From: Vibrio halioticoli NBRC 102217
Lineage (GTDB): Bacteria; Pseudomonadota; Gammaproteobacteria; Enterobacterales; Vibrionaceae
Assembly (NCBI RefSeq): GCF_000496695.1
Contig: NZ_BAUJ01000021.1
Coordinates: 1-64,000, forward strand
DNA: 64,000 nucleotides
Direction of reading: 5' to 3'
This document shows positions 9,175 to 19,097 of the stretch, one piece after another. Both the position numbers and the translations under genes were made by a program. The notes below the pieces were generated by a model. That model did no database searches. It was not told where the DNA came from and was given only the letters and a program-made list of their open reading frames with translations. Position 1 is the first letter of the stretch, and each line of letters starts with the position of its first letter.

Positions 9175-9750
9175 ATGAAAAATTTCAAGTGGGCTATTTT
9201 AGGTGTTGCGTTAGTAGCGGGCTATGCGAGCGCAAGCGAAGCGAATTCTACAACAAGTTCTGATGCAGGCTTTTTCTCCGGTATCACTCTTGGTGCGGGT
9301 TACGCAAATGATAGTAACATTCAAGGTCAAACTTTAGATGGATACACTATTTACTCTCGTGGTTATCTGGTGCCGTCGTTAAAAGACTACTTGTTTACTG
9401 ATTTCCGTTGGTCTCATACAACAGATGATGTACCTGTAAGTGCGACACAAGCAGGTGCTTTGATAACTAATAAATATGACTTAGAACGCTATCAAGCAAG
9501 TATCGGTGTTGATTATCCGTTCCAAGCAACGCAAAGCATTACCATTAAACCTTACCTAACAGCCGGTTGGGCGTGGGATACACTGAAAATTGCTTCTCAA
9601 AAAGGTCATGACAACGGTATGGTTGGCGCATTGGGTCTTGAAACTCAATTCGGTCAACATGTGGTTACAGATCTTGGCTATTCAGAGCAATTCTCTGGTG
9701 ATTTGAAAGCCAATCAATTCATGCTTGATGTCGGTTACAAGTTCAAATAA
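9175..9750 (+). CDS. small outer-membrane beta-barrel protein
   Basis: A 191-residue protein with a cleavable signal peptide (about residues 1-20, ending GYASA). Alternating hydrophobic strands are typical of an eight-stranded OmpA/OprF-like or opacity-type barrel: ITLGAGYAND, VPSLKDYLFTDFRW, SIGVDYPFQ, ITIKPYLTAGWAW, FMLDVGYKFK. The final residue is not the canonical Phe but Lys after YKF. The start has an AGGAGAAATCACA ribosome site. A clear terminator follows at 9785. It resembles in plan the barrel encoded at 19,098-19,685. The cargo or function is unknown. Confidence 0.78.
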   Translation: MKNFKWAILGVALVAGYASASEANSTTSSDAGFFSGITLGAGYANDSNIQGQTLDGYTIYSRGYLVPSLKDYLFTDFRWSHTTDDVPVSATQAGALITNKYDLERYQASIGVDYPFQATQSITIKPYLTAGWAWDTLKIASQKGHDNGMVGALGLETQFGQHVVTDLGYSEQFSGDLKANQFMLDVGYKFK

Positions 9751-9784
9751 CCTCTCGTTTTAAGCCTGAAATAACAAAATTTAC

Positions 9785-9817
9785 AGCCCCCAAATACTGA
9801 GGTATTTGGGGGCTTTT
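9785..9817 (+). terminator. Rho-independent terminator after the barrel gene
   Basis: A 13-bp GC-rich stem (AGCCCCCAAATAC with its complement), a 4-nt loop and a short T run, 35 bases past the stop of the barrel gene. Confidence 0.88.
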
Positions 9818-10016
9818 CTATATTGTGCGTTTTTGTGCCATGTAACCTGTAGGTAATCGATTAACGATTGAGAAGCGTTAGCGGGTCATTTATTATCTAA
9901 AACTAGCCAATGCTGCAATCGTATCTAGATTTCGTATTTAAGTATCAGTTACGTTTGTTGCTTTAGGCCCTGATATGGATATCTGGCACTTAAACCACTC
10001 TTACTCGTTGGTCTTA

Positions 10017-11237
10017 ATGAAAATATTGCACACCTCTGATTGGCATCTTGGCCAAAACTTCTTCACCAAAACTCGTCTTTTTGAACATCAACAGTTTATT
10101 AAATGGCTACTTGAAACCGTTCAGTCGGAGCAAGTCGATTGCGTAATTATCGCCGGTGACGTATTCGATACGGGCACGCCGCCCAGTTACGCCCGTGAAT
10201 TGTACAACCACTTTGTGGTGCAGATGCATAGCTTGAACTGTCAATTGGTGGTGCTTGGTGGCAACCATGATTCTGTTGCCATGCTCAATGAATCCAAACA
10301 ACTGTTAAAGCAATTGCACACCCAAGTAGTCGCCAGTGCCAGTGAAGATGACACTATTTTAGAGCTAAAAAACGCGCAAGGAACAACTGGCGCAATTTTG
10401 TGTGCGGTGCCTTTTATTCGCCCAAGAGATGTGCTGAAAAGTATTGCCGGCGAGTCAGGCGCAGACAAACAAAAAGCGCTAGGTGAGGCAATCAAAGGAC
10501 ATTACGCTAACTTGTACCAACAAGCGCTTCAACTTCGCCAAGCACAAGGCTTGCAAGTGCCGATCATTGCCACCGGGCATTTGACTGCACTAGGTGTCAG
10601 CCAGTCAGAGTCGGAGCGAGATATTTACATTGGCTCGTTAGACGGTTTTGCCGCAGATGGTTTTCCCCCTGCAGACTATATTGCGCTAGGGCATATTCAT
10701 CGACCACAAAAAGTGGCAAAAACTGAACACATTCGATATAGCGGTTCACCTATTTTCCTCAGCTTTGACGAACTTAAATCAGACAAACAAGTGCTGCTAG
10801 TAGAATTTACCTTAGACAAATTAAGCCACATTGAAAGTAAAGCCGTACCCAGTTTTCAAGCCATGTACAGCTTAAAAGGCGATCTTGTTAGCCTAGAACA
10901 GCAAATCAATCAGTTAGTTATCCCTGACGAGCAAAGCGTATGGCTTTCTATTGAAGTTGAAGTGCAAGATTATCTGAGTGATTTACAGCAAGCGGTGCAA
11001 AAGCTGATTGGTGAGCGCAATATTGAAGTATTGCAATTGCGCCGCTCTCGCAAGCAAAAACAGCGCACCTTGTCGCAACAAAAATCAGAAACCTTATCGG
11101 AATTAACCCCGATGGAAGTATTTAAAAAGCGTTTAGATATTGAAGATTTTGCTGATGAAAAAGACCAAGCACGCGCAAAGCGCATGACCAGTAAATTTCA
11201 ACAAATCGCGCTTGAAGTGCAGCAGGAAAGCAAATGA
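10017..11237 (+). CDS. sbcD: exonuclease SbcD (Mre11-type subunit)
   Basis: A 406-residue metallophosphoesterase, the nuclease subunit of SbcCD, which cuts hairpins and blocked DNA ends. All the metal motifs are visible: SDWHLGQ at the start, GDVFDTG, GGNHDS, GHLTALG and GHIHRPQ. I chose the ATG at 10,017 (MKILHTSDWHLG) and discarded 14 upstream codons of the longer frame, because family members begin at exactly this residue. Its last four bases overlap the sbcC start (ATGA), so the two subunits are co-translated. Confidence 0.96.
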   Translation: MKILHTSDWHLGQNFFTKTRLFEHQQFIKWLLETVQSEQVDCVIIAGDVFDTGTPPSYARELYNHFVVQMHSLNCQLVVLGGNHDSVAMLNESKQLLKQLHTQVVASASEDDTILELKNAQGTTGAILCAVPFIRPRDVLKSIAGESGADKQKALGEAIKGHYANLYQQALQLRQAQGLQVPIIATGHLTALGVSQSESERDIYIGSLDGFAADGFPPADYIALGHIHRPQKVAKTEHIRYSGSPIFLSFDELKSDKQVLLVEFTLDKLSHIESKAVPSFQAMYSLKGDLVSLEQQINQLVIPDEQSVWLSIEVEVQDYLSDLQQAVQKLIGERNIEVLQLRRSRKQKQRTLSQQKSETLSELTPMEVFKKRLDIEDFADEKDQARAKRMTSKFQQIALEVQQESK

Positions 11238-14200
11238 AAATACTGAGTCTCACCTTTGAAAATTTAAACTCTTTAAAAGGCAAATGGCACATAGATTTCA
11301 CCTCCGATGCCTTTGTTGAAAGCGGTTTATTTGCCATTACTGGCCCAACTGGGGCCGGAAAAACCACCATTTTAGATGCCATTTGTTTAGCCATTTATCA
11401 TGAAACTCCACGTCTTGGTGGGATCTCCACCAGCAATAATGAAATCATGACCCGAGGCTGCGCCAGTTGTAGCGCGGAAGTGGAGTTTGAAGTTAAAGGT
11501 AAGGCGTACCGCGCTCATTGGAGCATGCGCCGCTCTCGCAATAAGGCTGATGGCAACTTACAACCCGCTACGGTCGAATTGGCTGAGGTGGAGTCGGGGA
11601 CAATTATTGCCGACAAGGTGAAAACCAAATTAGATCAGGTGAATAGCATTACCGGTTTAGATTTTGCGCGCTTCACTAAATCTATGATGTTATCGCAAGG
11701 GCAGTTTGCCGCCTTTTTAAATACAGATGCCAATAAACGTGCTGAATTGCTTGAAGAGCTAACTGGCACTGAAGTGTATGGATTGATCTCAGCACGTATT
11801 CACGATAGCTATAGTCAGGCGAAAATAACGCTCGATCAATTACACGCCAGAGCCGATGGTGTTGCACTATTATCTCCAGAACAGCTTGAAGAATTGCACG
11901 ATCAATCAAAGCAACTGACCGAGAGCAGTGACAAGCAGCAGAAGCTATTAACTTTGCACCAACAGCAGCAGCAGTGGTGGCTCGAGAAAAATAAGTTACA
12001 ACAAAACGTGACAGTGCAACAAAGCGCGTTAGAGGTAGCAACTGTCGCGCACAACGCACTGCAACCACAGCGAGAGAAACTGCAACGCAGCCTACCTGCC
12101 GAACGAATGCGAGCGGACTATGAACTATGGAACAGTGCGCAACTTGAGCAAACCCGTATTGCTGAGCAGCTGCAAACGCAAACAGCACAGCTTGGTTTAC
12201 AGCAAGACGCCCTGCAACCCTTGCAGGCCGCAGCGCAGAGCTCAGAGCACAGGTTACAACAGGCAAGGCAAGCGCAAACATCATTGCGCGAGTTGATCCA
12301 GCAACAAGTGGTGCCGATTGATACCCGACTGCATGAGCTGCGAAAATCTCTTGTTCAGCAACAACAAAAAACAAAGCAAGTAGACAGCGCAGTTAAACAG
12401 CTAAACGATAGAAAAGGCAAACTAGAGACTGAAAAACAACTGACTCAGCAGTCACTTGAAAAAGGTCAGGCGTATTTAAAAGCCAATGCTAGCGACGCTA
12501 TGTTGCAAAGTAAACTGGCTTTGTGGCAACAAAAACATCAGCAGCGTATGGAGGCGAGTCAAAAGGCAGATCAAGCAGAACGGCTTGCCAAGCAACTGAC
12601 GATACAAAGTAATGATAAACGTGCCGCGTTAAGTCAGAAAAAGGCTCAAGAACAACAGTTAACTAAAGAATTAGGCACTTTTGAGCAGGCGTTTAATACC
12701 GCGCAGCAGCAACTTGATGAATTACTAAAACAAGGTGATGAGTCGTCTCTTTTAACTCAGTTGCAGTCATTGCAAAATAATCACCCGAACTATCTGAAAT
12801 TAGAGCAAGGCAATAGCCTGTATTTAGACACGCTAAAAGAGCGTGCACAGCTTGTTAGTTCGATTGCTGAGCAGCGTTTGAGCCTAGATGCACAAACACA
12901 AAAAGTATCACAACTTCGTCGCGACCTTACTTTGTGTGAGCAAAGCATTGCCGACATTAATAAGCTGTTAGCCCAAGAAAGTGAATTGGCTAAATATCGC
13001 GCCCAGCTTAATGAGCATCAGGCGTGTCCGCTGTGTGGCTCTATGGATCATCCTGCATTAGTAAGTAAAGACAATGCCGATAATGATGTGCTGGCGCTCG
13101 GTCAACGCTTAACGCAGGCTCAATCTCGTTTTACAGATCTCAACAATGCCTATAAGCAGCAAGAGACTCAGCTAAATACTGTAAGCAGTCACTTGCAACA
13201 CAGCGCTGAACAAGAGCAGCGGCTAACCAACAAATGCGCTGAGCTAGAGCAGCGTTGGCAGAGCTTCACCACGTCATTAGGTTTAGCAATTGATTTGGGT
13301 GATGAGCAAGCGGTCACGCAGTTAATGGAGCGAAATAAAGCGCAACAAAACGCGATTAATCAACAGCTTAATGCGCTAGTCGCACTGCAAAAAAATGCCG
13401 ACCAAGCTAAGCAAACACTGCATACGCAGCAAAGTGCACTGGCCGATGTTAGGCGCGCTCTTGATAGTGAGCAAAGTGCATTAACGTTAATTGATAGTAA
13501 ATCAGACGCGGCAAGCAAAGAGTTCACACAGTGGCATGAGGCGAGCGTGTTATGCACTAAGCAGCTAACCAATGAAATTCAAGAAGCCGGTTTTGATTTT
13601 GCCAATCTGTACGTAAATGACGACATAAATGAACAAGCAAATGAACAAGCAAATACGCATGCAAACGACTGGTTTGAGCAAAAGCATCGCGACCTAAGCT
13701 TGTGGAATCAAACGCTTGAGCAAACCCGCTCAGCTGAGCAGTTGCAAGCTCAACTGCAAACGCAAATCAATGCCGTACTTGAATCAATACAAACCAACAC
13801 GGTTTCGGCAACTAATGAACAAGCGCGCTTACAGCAAATGCAATCACAGCTGAGCGAGGATGAAACGCAAAGACGCGCTTTATTTGGCGATAAGTCTAGC
13901 AGTGAAGAGTCGGAGAAAATGCGCCTACAGCTTGAAGCGTGTGAGTTGGCTTGCAGTCAGGCTCGCACAGAACGTGATAGCGCTTTAGAGAGGGTAACGA
14001 AACTTTCTGGGCAACTAGATACCATGAAAGCGCAACATACTCAGCTAACGGCAGACGTTAAAAACAAAAGTGAGATTTGGCAGAGTCAACTTGGGCAAAG
14101 CCCATTTGTTGATGTAAGCGAATTTAAAAATGCGCTCTTGTCAGAACAAGAAAGAGACACGCTGGCAGATGAAATTGAGCGCAGTAATCACGCCCTTGAA

Positions 14201-14974
14201 AATGCAAAAACGTTACTGAACAGCGCGCAGTCATCTTTAGCCTCACATCAAGGTCAATTTGAGCAAGCCGCATTAGAAAATGAACAATGGACTACTCTTT
14301 CACAAGCCGAAATTGAGTCCGTCATTGCCGAGCTTAGTACGCAAGTGGAACAGACGTTAAAAAGGCAAGGTGAGCTATCGCAACAGCTGATTAGCGATCA
14401 GAGCAATCGAGAGCGATTAAAAGATCTTATCGCTGAAATTGACGCCTTTGAACAAGAGTTTAGCGATATTTCGCACCTTAATTCGCTGGTGGGCTCAGCC
14501 AAAGGCGATAAATTTAGAAAGTTTGCACAAGGTTTAACCCTTGAGAATCTGGTGTATTTAGCCAATAAACACTTAACTCGTTTTCACGGCCGCTATGAGT
14601 TACAACGCAAATCCGATGATGGCCTGTCCCTACAAGTGATTGATACCTGGCAAGGCGATACTGAGCGAGATACCAAAACTTTATCTGGTGGTGAAAGCTT
14701 CTTAGTCAGTCTGGCGTTGGCACTGGCGTTATCCGATTTAGTCAGCCACAAAACCAGTATTGATTCTTTATTCTTGGATGAAGGCTTTGGCACATTGGAC
14801 GCTGAAACCTTAGACATGGCGCTTGATGCACTAGACAATTTGAACGCATCTGGAAAAATGATCGGTGTGATCAGCCACGTTGAAGCGATGAAAGAGCGCA
14901 TTCCATTGCAAATCAAAGTCTCTAAACGTAGCGGGCTTGGAGTCAGTGCCCTTGAGCGTGAGTTTGCAGCGTAA
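11234..14974 (+). CDS. sbcC: exonuclease SbcC (Rad50-type ATPase)
   Basis: A 1246-residue SMC-like ATPase, partner of SbcD. It has an N-terminal Walker A (GPTGAGKTT, about residues 38-46), two very long Gln/Ala-rich coiled-coil arms, the zinc hook CPLCG near residue 598, and a C-terminal ABC signature (LSGGESFLVSLALALALS) with Walker B (LFLDEGFGTLD). The length is at the upper end for the family because of glutamine-rich coil expansion. It overlaps sbcD by four bases. The complex removes hairpins that form at inverted repeats such as the palindromes near 5 kb and 6.2 kb. Confidence 0.96.
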   Translation: MKILSLTFENLNSLKGKWHIDFTSDAFVESGLFAITGPTGAGKTTILDAICLAIYHETPRLGGISTSNNEIMTRGCASCSAEVEFEVKGKAYRAHWSMRRSRNKADGNLQPATVELAEVESGTIIADKVKTKLDQVNSITGLDFARFTKSMMLSQGQFAAFLNTDANKRAELLEELTGTEVYGLISARIHDSYSQAKITLDQLHARADGVALLSPEQLEELHDQSKQLTESSDKQQKLLTLHQQQQQWWLEKNKLQQNVTVQQSALEVATVAHNALQPQREKLQRSLPAERMRADYELWNSAQLEQTRIAEQLQTQTAQLGLQQDALQPLQAAAQSSEHRLQQARQAQTSLRELIQQQVVPIDTRLHELRKSLVQQQQKTKQVDSAVKQLNDRKGKLETEKQLTQQSLEKGQAYLKANASDAMLQSKLALWQQKHQQRMEASQKADQAERLAKQLTIQSNDKRAALSQKKAQEQQLTKELGTFEQAFNTAQQQLDELLKQGDESSLLTQLQSLQNNHPNYLKLEQGNSLYLDTLKERAQLVSSIAEQRLSLDAQTQKVSQLRRDLTLCEQSIADINKLLAQESELAKYRAQLNEHQACPLCGSMDHPALVSKDNADNDVLALGQRLTQAQSRFTDLNNAYKQQETQLNTVSSHLQHSAEQEQRLTNKCAELEQRWQSFTTSLGLAIDLGDEQAVTQLMERNKAQQNAINQQLNALVALQKNADQAKQTLHTQQSALADVRRALDSEQSALTLIDSKSDAASKEFTQWHEASVLCTKQLTNEIQEAGFDFANLYVNDDINEQANEQANTHANDWFEQKHRDLSLWNQTLEQTRSAEQLQAQLQTQINAVLESIQTNTVSATNEQARLQQMQSQLSEDETQRRALFGDKSSSEESEKMRLQLEACELACSQARTERDSALERVTKLSGQLDTMKAQHTQLTADVKNKSEIWQSQLGQSPFVDVSEFKNALLSEQERDTLADEIERSNHALENAKTLLNSAQSSLASHQGQFEQAALENEQWTTLSQAEIESVIAELSTQVEQTLKRQGELSQQLISDQSNRERLKDLIAEIDAFEQEFSDISHLNSLVGSAKGDKFRKFAQGLTLENLVYLANKHLTRFHGRYELQRKSDDGLSLQVIDTWQGDTERDTKTLSGGESFLVSLALALALSDLVSHKTSIDSLFLDEGFGTLDAETLDMALDALDNLNASGKMIGVISHVEAMKERIPLQIKVSKRSGLGVSALEREFAA

Positions 14975-15079
14975 AGTAAGTGTATAAGCAAGCGCACAAG
15001 GAAAGACAAATACAGCAGTTCTAGCTTTTATATCAAGGTTAATATGTCATATGTAACATAACTGCTGTATAAAGGCGCC

Positions 15080-15967
15080 ATGAAGATACCTAAGAGAATA
15101 CAGCCTTTAGTTGACGATGGTTTAGTTGACGAGGTGAAAAGCCAGTTAATGAGTGGCAAAGAAGCGTCAGTGTACATTGTGCGCTGTGGCGAGACAATTC
15201 GTTGTGCCAAGGTGTATAAGGAAATCAGCCAACGTAGCTTTAAAAAAGCCGCTGCCTATCGTGAAGGTCGTAAGGTGCGCAACAGTCGCCGCGCCAGAGC
15301 GATGGAGAAAGGCTCGGGTTTTGGTCGCGATCAACAAGAAAAAGTGTGGCAAAACGCCGAAGTGGATGCCCTGTATAAACTGGCGGCCGCAGGCGTAAGA
15401 GTGCCGCAGCCCTTTGGCTGTTTTGATGGCGTGCTGTTAATGGAGCTTGTCACAGACGACGAAGGCTATGTTGCGCCTCGCTTAAATGATGTGTTGATGT
15501 CAGAAGAGCAAGCCATTGAAGATCATCTAGTAATGATGAGCTACGTGGTGAAAATGCTATGCGTAGGTTTGATTCATGGCGATTTATCAGAATTTAATGT
15601 GTTAGTTGATGAATACGGGCCAGTGATTATCGATTTACCGCAAGCGGTGGACGCATCCGCCAATAACAACGCTGAATGGATGCTTACGCGAGATATTAAT
15701 AACATTCGTGATTATTATGCGCAATTTGCCCCGCAACTTGCCCAGACAGAATACGCCAAAGAAATTTGGTCACTGTTTGAAAAGGGCGAGTTAAAGCCTG
15801 ACAGTGAGCTAAGCGGCACATATCAGGAAGTGGAAACGGCGGCGGATATTGACATTATCATGCAAGAAATTGACGCCGCGCGCGCCGCAGAGCTTGAACG
15901 CAGAGAGCGCGCGAAAGAAGCCAGTGAAGGCATAGACGATAGTAAGTTTAACTGGTCTGAGTCTTAA
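15080..15967 (+). CDS. RIO1-like serine kinase (PA4780 type)
   Basis: A 295-residue atypical protein kinase of the RIO family. Visible marks: a glycine-loop equivalent GKEASVYIV, the ATP-binding Lys in RCAKVYKE, the catalytic loop HGDLSEFNVLV, and the metal-binding Asp in VIIDLPQAV. The C-terminus is acidic and charged. Bacterial members of this group are common in proteobacteria but their substrates are largely undefined. It is transcribed alone, 105 bp after sbcC, with its own terminator at 15,998. The start is the first ATG and gives the standard N-terminus. Confidence 0.88.
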   Translation: MKIPKRIQPLVDDGLVDEVKSQLMSGKEASVYIVRCGETIRCAKVYKEISQRSFKKAAAYREGRKVRNSRRARAMEKGSGFGRDQQEKVWQNAEVDALYKLAAAGVRVPQPFGCFDGVLLMELVTDDEGYVAPRLNDVLMSEEQAIEDHLVMMSYVVKMLCVGLIHGDLSEFNVLVDEYGPVIIDLPQAVDASANNNAEWMLTRDINNIRDYYAQFAPQLAQTEYAKEIWSLFEKGELKPDSELSGTYQEVETAADIDIIMQEIDAARAAELERRERAKEASEGIDDSKFNWSES

Positions 15968-15997
15968 TTGGTTTTTTTATTACTAGCACTATGAATG

Positions 15998-16042
15998 TAG
16001 CCCTGTCATCGCTTTATTAGAGTCTGTGATAGGGCTATTTTT
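15998..16042 (+). terminator. Rho-independent terminator after the RIO-like kinase gene
   Basis: An 11-bp stem TAGCCCTGTCA paired with TGATAGGGCTA (one G-T pair), an 18-nt loop region and a run of five T. Confidence 0.78.
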
Positions 16043-16184
16043 GATTTGTATCAGCGAATGCAAACTTAATTGTGAAATGTATATAACCGCGTTAAATTGT
16101 CAGAAAATCTCTGCAAAACCTTACTTTTCTTAGCACAACGTATACCATCAAACTGTCTCATTTATAAATTCAGGGAAGACAGTT

Positions 16185-16973
16185 ATGAGTGCACTACGCA
16201 TCCCAATGACCAAGTTTGGCTTTGACTTCGATTTATTGATTAAATCTTGGGCGGATAAGCTAGACGGTTTTCGCGTGGTCGATGACACGCTTACGCCGCT
16301 TGAGGGCGGGTTAGGTATGGGCTTTGACATCCTTCGAGAGTTTGATACCACAGGTTGGCGCGAACAAATTCCCGCTAAACTGCTAGAGATCACCCAACCT
16401 TTTCCCGAATACCAATACCAAATGTTGTGGCTTGCCGCCAATGAATCCAGCGCACTAGAATTTTTATATCAACGTCCAATTTTATTGGCGCTGATTTGTC
16501 GTCATTGCAATGTGGATAGTAAGGTGGCGCAAATACTCTGCCGTAGAGGGCAGTTAGGCGCACTTGAAGCGTTAGGACTGGATGCCACTGATGGCGCGCT
16601 ATCGTTTATTGACAAACTAGAGCTGGATTTTGATGTTGGTGACGAGTACGTGCACATTAGTCGTTTGTTGGATACCAGTCAAAAACGCTATCGCGAATTT
16701 AAAGATTACCCGCATGTGACTTATGCGTGTCTAAGACTGGATAGCATCTTCCCTGAGTTTAGTGGTAAACCGTTGGGCTTAGCCATGCTTAACAGTGGAG
16801 AGTCACAAATTAGCCCTGCTGATTTTCAAAAAATCTATGAAGTGGGTAAGCAATTGAACATAGATAATGTGTTAAGCGTAATGAGTGAGCAAGATTCCTC
16901 GCTGCAATTGAGTGCGCTGTATGAGCGTTGGATAACCTTGAAGCGCAAAGGATCGCATTTATCGCTGGTTTGA
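16185..16973 (+). CDS. hypothetical protein, 262 aa
   Basis: A 262-residue cytoplasmic protein with no signal peptide, membrane segment or recognised catalytic motif. The body is helix-rich, and a cluster of His and Cys residues (LALICRHCNVDSKVAQILCRRG) lies near residues 100-125. I do not recognise the family. The ribosome site is GGGAAGA before the ATG. The gene stands alone between a terminator and a small secreted-peptide gene. Codon use looks like the surrounding chromosome, which argues for a resident gene rather than recent transfer. Confidence 0.75.
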   Translation: MSALRIPMTKFGFDFDLLIKSWADKLDGFRVVDDTLTPLEGGLGMGFDILREFDTTGWREQIPAKLLEITQPFPEYQYQMLWLAANESSALEFLYQRPILLALICRHCNVDSKVAQILCRRGQLGALEALGLDATDGALSFIDKLELDFDVGDEYVHISRLLDTSQKRYREFKDYPHVTYACLRLDSIFPEFSGKPLGLAMLNSGESQISPADFQKIYEVGKQLNIDNVLSVMSEQDSSLQLSALYERWITLKRKGSHLSLV

Positions 16974-17079
16974 AAATGATTTTGTGATTCGCTTTTGTTT
17001 ACAAAACTAGCCATTGGTTTAAAATGCGCACAGTGCGTTACGTTAAAAAGCGCACCAGAAATTTGAAAGAAGGTCCACA

Positions 17080-17238
17080 ATGAAAAAAGTTATCCCTATA
17101 TTGTTAATCGCTATGTTTGCGGCTGGTTCTGCCCAAGCTCACCATCAGCGTATCGGCTTTCATAAGAATAAAGATGGGACACATACCAGTTGTGTTAAGG
17201 GTTTACTTAAAGACCATTTAATTTGCACAACGGTATAG
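17080..17238 (+). CDS. small secreted peptide (52 aa)
   Basis: A short reading frame of 52 residues. It opens with a textbook signal peptide MKKVIPILLIAMFAAGSAQA (cleavage after AQA). The mature peptide is about 32 residues, starts HHQR, is rich in His and Lys, and has two Cys (TSCVKG and LICTTV). A GAAGG ribosome site lies at a good distance before the ATG, and a terminator follows at 17,271, so it looks like a complete transcription unit. The two Cys could form a disulfide and the His could bind metal (inference). I recognise no family. Confidence 0.68.
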   Translation: MKKVIPILLIAMFAAGSAQAHHQRIGFHKNKDGTHTSCVKGLLKDHLICTTV

Positions 17239-17270
17239 CTCGCTATTTACCAACAAATTCATAACTGGAA

Positions 17271-17306
17271 AAGCCAAATTATGTTAATAAGCTAATTTGG
17301 CTTTTT
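17271..17306 (+). terminator. Rho-independent terminator after the secreted peptide gene
   Basis: Perfect 11-bp arms AAGCCAAATTA / TAATTTGGCTT, an 11-nt loop and a T run. Confidence 0.82.
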
Positions 17307-17470
17307 ACGTATAAGCGACAAATAAATCTCTAATAACGCTTACATCTGCAGCGTTAAGCGTTCTAAATTCGTAGTTTTCAGTCTTTGCTACTACACTCAT
17401 CTGACCACTTTTTTGTGTCAATTGGTTCTACCACTTGATTTTCCATGTAATTGTTTAGGGAGAGACATAC

Positions 17471-18037
17471 ATGTACCCACTATTTCGCCTTGCTAAAGTC
17501 ACTTGGCAGGCCAAGAAGCAGTCGTCATTGAGCATTGCAGATAAAAGCACAACCGAGTTTTATTGCCACCCTTGGGATCTAGACATTTTTAATGAGTTAA
17601 ATAATGGTCGTGTGCTGACTCTATACGATCTAGGCAGGACCAACTTAGGTATTCGCTGTGGATTAATGAAAGTGCTCGCGCGCAACAAATGGGCGTTAGT
17701 TGTCGCAGGCAGTTCTGTACGTTATCGCAAGCGTGTACACCTTTTAAACAAAATCACCATGCACACGCAATGCGTAGGCTTTGATGATAAATGGTTGTAT
17801 GTAGAGCAATCAATGTGGGTGAAAGGAGAGCCAAGTTCTTCTGTGTTGATTCGAGCGGGTATTACCTCTAAACAAGGTATCGTGAGCCCAGTGACAGCTC
17901 TGGAAGCTATGGGGCAACCCAATCCATTTACCGAGCTTCCAATGTGGGTAAAAGAGTGGGTTGATTCAGAACAGCACCGCCCATGGCCACCTTTATGTGG
18001 CGACAGAGAAGCGGAAACGGCCCAGCAAAGTGTATAA
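17471..18037 (+). CDS. acyl-CoA thioesterase-like hotdog protein
   Basis: A 188-residue single-hotdog protein of the 4HBT/FadM/THEM6-like group. The diagnostic segment is PWDLDIFNELNNGRVLTLYD, where the Asp and Asn lie on the central helix and in the active site, followed by VVAGSSVRYRKRV and MHTQCVGFDDKWLYVEQ strands. It likely hydrolyses an acyl-CoA. The C-terminus adds about 35 residues rich in Trp and Pro. The start ATG has an AGGGAGA ribosome site. It is monocistronic. The substrate chain is not deducible. Confidence 0.8.
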   Translation: MYPLFRLAKVTWQAKKQSSLSIADKSTTEFYCHPWDLDIFNELNNGRVLTLYDLGRTNLGIRCGLMKVLARNKWALVVAGSSVRYRKRVHLLNKITMHTQCVGFDDKWLYVEQSMWVKGEPSSSVLIRAGITSKQGIVSPVTALEAMGQPNPFTELPMWVKEWVDSEQHRPWPPLCGDREAETAQQSV

Positions 18038-18251
18038 AGTCGCGGAAATGAATATCACACGCATCGATTAGTAGAACCTGTTAGCTTTGGGAGTTGCGAA
18101 CACAAAAGCGGCATAAAATGATAAGAGCACTGCCTGCGATTAAGGTATATTGACGAATAAGGTATTATCTTGGTTTAGATAGACTACCGTTATTGTCGAT
18201 TTTTTGTTTGTTGCTTCGTTTGGTGTTTTGGCTTAGTGCTAGGGTAAATTG

Positions 18252-19010
18252 ATGGATTGTGATTCAGAGAGCAGTTTTATTGGAGACTTGCTAGGCATGG
18301 CCTTATTTGGCTTCATGTTTTATGCACTGTATAAAATAGTTGTATTGTGCTTCAAAGCCCTTGGGTGGCTTTTGGTTGCGATATACAAAATTTTCGATTT
18401 CTGTGTGTTAGTGATTGCCTTGTTCATCAGCCGCTCTGAAAGAGAGGATCTTTGGTTTCATCATACTGGTTTACGTGCCTTGATCACAATACCGCTAATA
18501 TTGTTTAGTTGTGTATTGGTTATGAATGATTCAAATGAACACGCGTATATTGCTAGAAATGACTTAGTACGCAGCGCCATTGCGCGACAATCTCAAGCAG
18601 AACCAACTCAAGCTCAAACAAAGCAAGTTGCCACAAAGCCTCAAACAGTGAATACGCAATTATTAAATATTCGCTCTAACCCTAACGCAAAAGCCGGCGT
18701 TGTTGCTCAAGTGGGGCAAGATAGCATTGTTTTGGTTAATAAGACTCAAGGCTCGTGGTCTGAAATTAGTTATAACGAAACGCGAGGATGGGTAGCATCT
18801 CGTTATTTAACAGTGGCAGAGAATCCGATTTACGCTCATGTTACCGCAATTAAGTTAAATGTGCGCAATGCACCACCAACTGGCGCAGTGCTGTTTCAGC
18901 TAAATAAAGGTGACAAGGTCACGATCGACTCTAGCCGTAATAACTGGGTAAAAATCAAATATAAAGATAAGTCCGGTTGGGTTGCTCAACGATTCTTAGA
19001 TTTAACTTAA
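18252..19010 (+). CDS. membrane protein with two bacterial SH3 domains
   Basis: A 252-residue protein. The N-terminal ~95 residues contain two or three hydrophobic segments (MALFGFMFYALYKIVVLCF, WLLVAIYKIFDFCVLVIALF, and ALITIPLILFSCVLVM). A polar Gln/Thr linker follows, then two SH3_3-type repeats at roughly 137-190 and 195-252, each with an LN(I/V)R start and ending in GWVA(S/Q)R. Such SH3 modules often bind cell-wall peptides, which would place the C-terminus in the periplasm. I use the ATG at 18,252 rather than the preceding TTG. A strong terminator follows directly. Confidence 0.8.
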   Translation: MDCDSESSFIGDLLGMALFGFMFYALYKIVVLCFKALGWLLVAIYKIFDFCVLVIALFISRSEREDLWFHHTGLRALITIPLILFSCVLVMNDSNEHAYIARNDLVRSAIARQSQAEPTQAQTKQVATKPQTVNTQLLNIRSNPNAKAGVVAQVGQDSIVLVNKTQGSWSEISYNETRGWVASRYLTVAENPIYAHVTAIKLNVRNAPPTGAVLFQLNKGDKVTIDSSRNNWVKIKYKDKSGWVAQRFLDLT

Positions 19011-19040
19011 AAAATTCCCGCATCAGAATGCGGGAATTTT
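19011..19040. terminator. bidirectional terminator
   Basis: 13-bp arms AAAATTCCCGCAT / ATGCGGGAATTTT with an A run on one side and a T run on the other. It can end the SH3 gene and also leftward transcription of the barrel gene at 19,098. Confidence 0.88.
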
Positions 19041-19097
19041 TTTATGAGAACATCTTTATAAGGGTAGTGAGCCTATCAGGATGTAACTGTTAAAGAC

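Noticed and set aside
11682-12374. A 230-codon antisense frame inside sbcC
   Set aside because: The composition mirrors the Gln/Ala-rich coil of sbcC on the other strand; no domain and no ribosome site.
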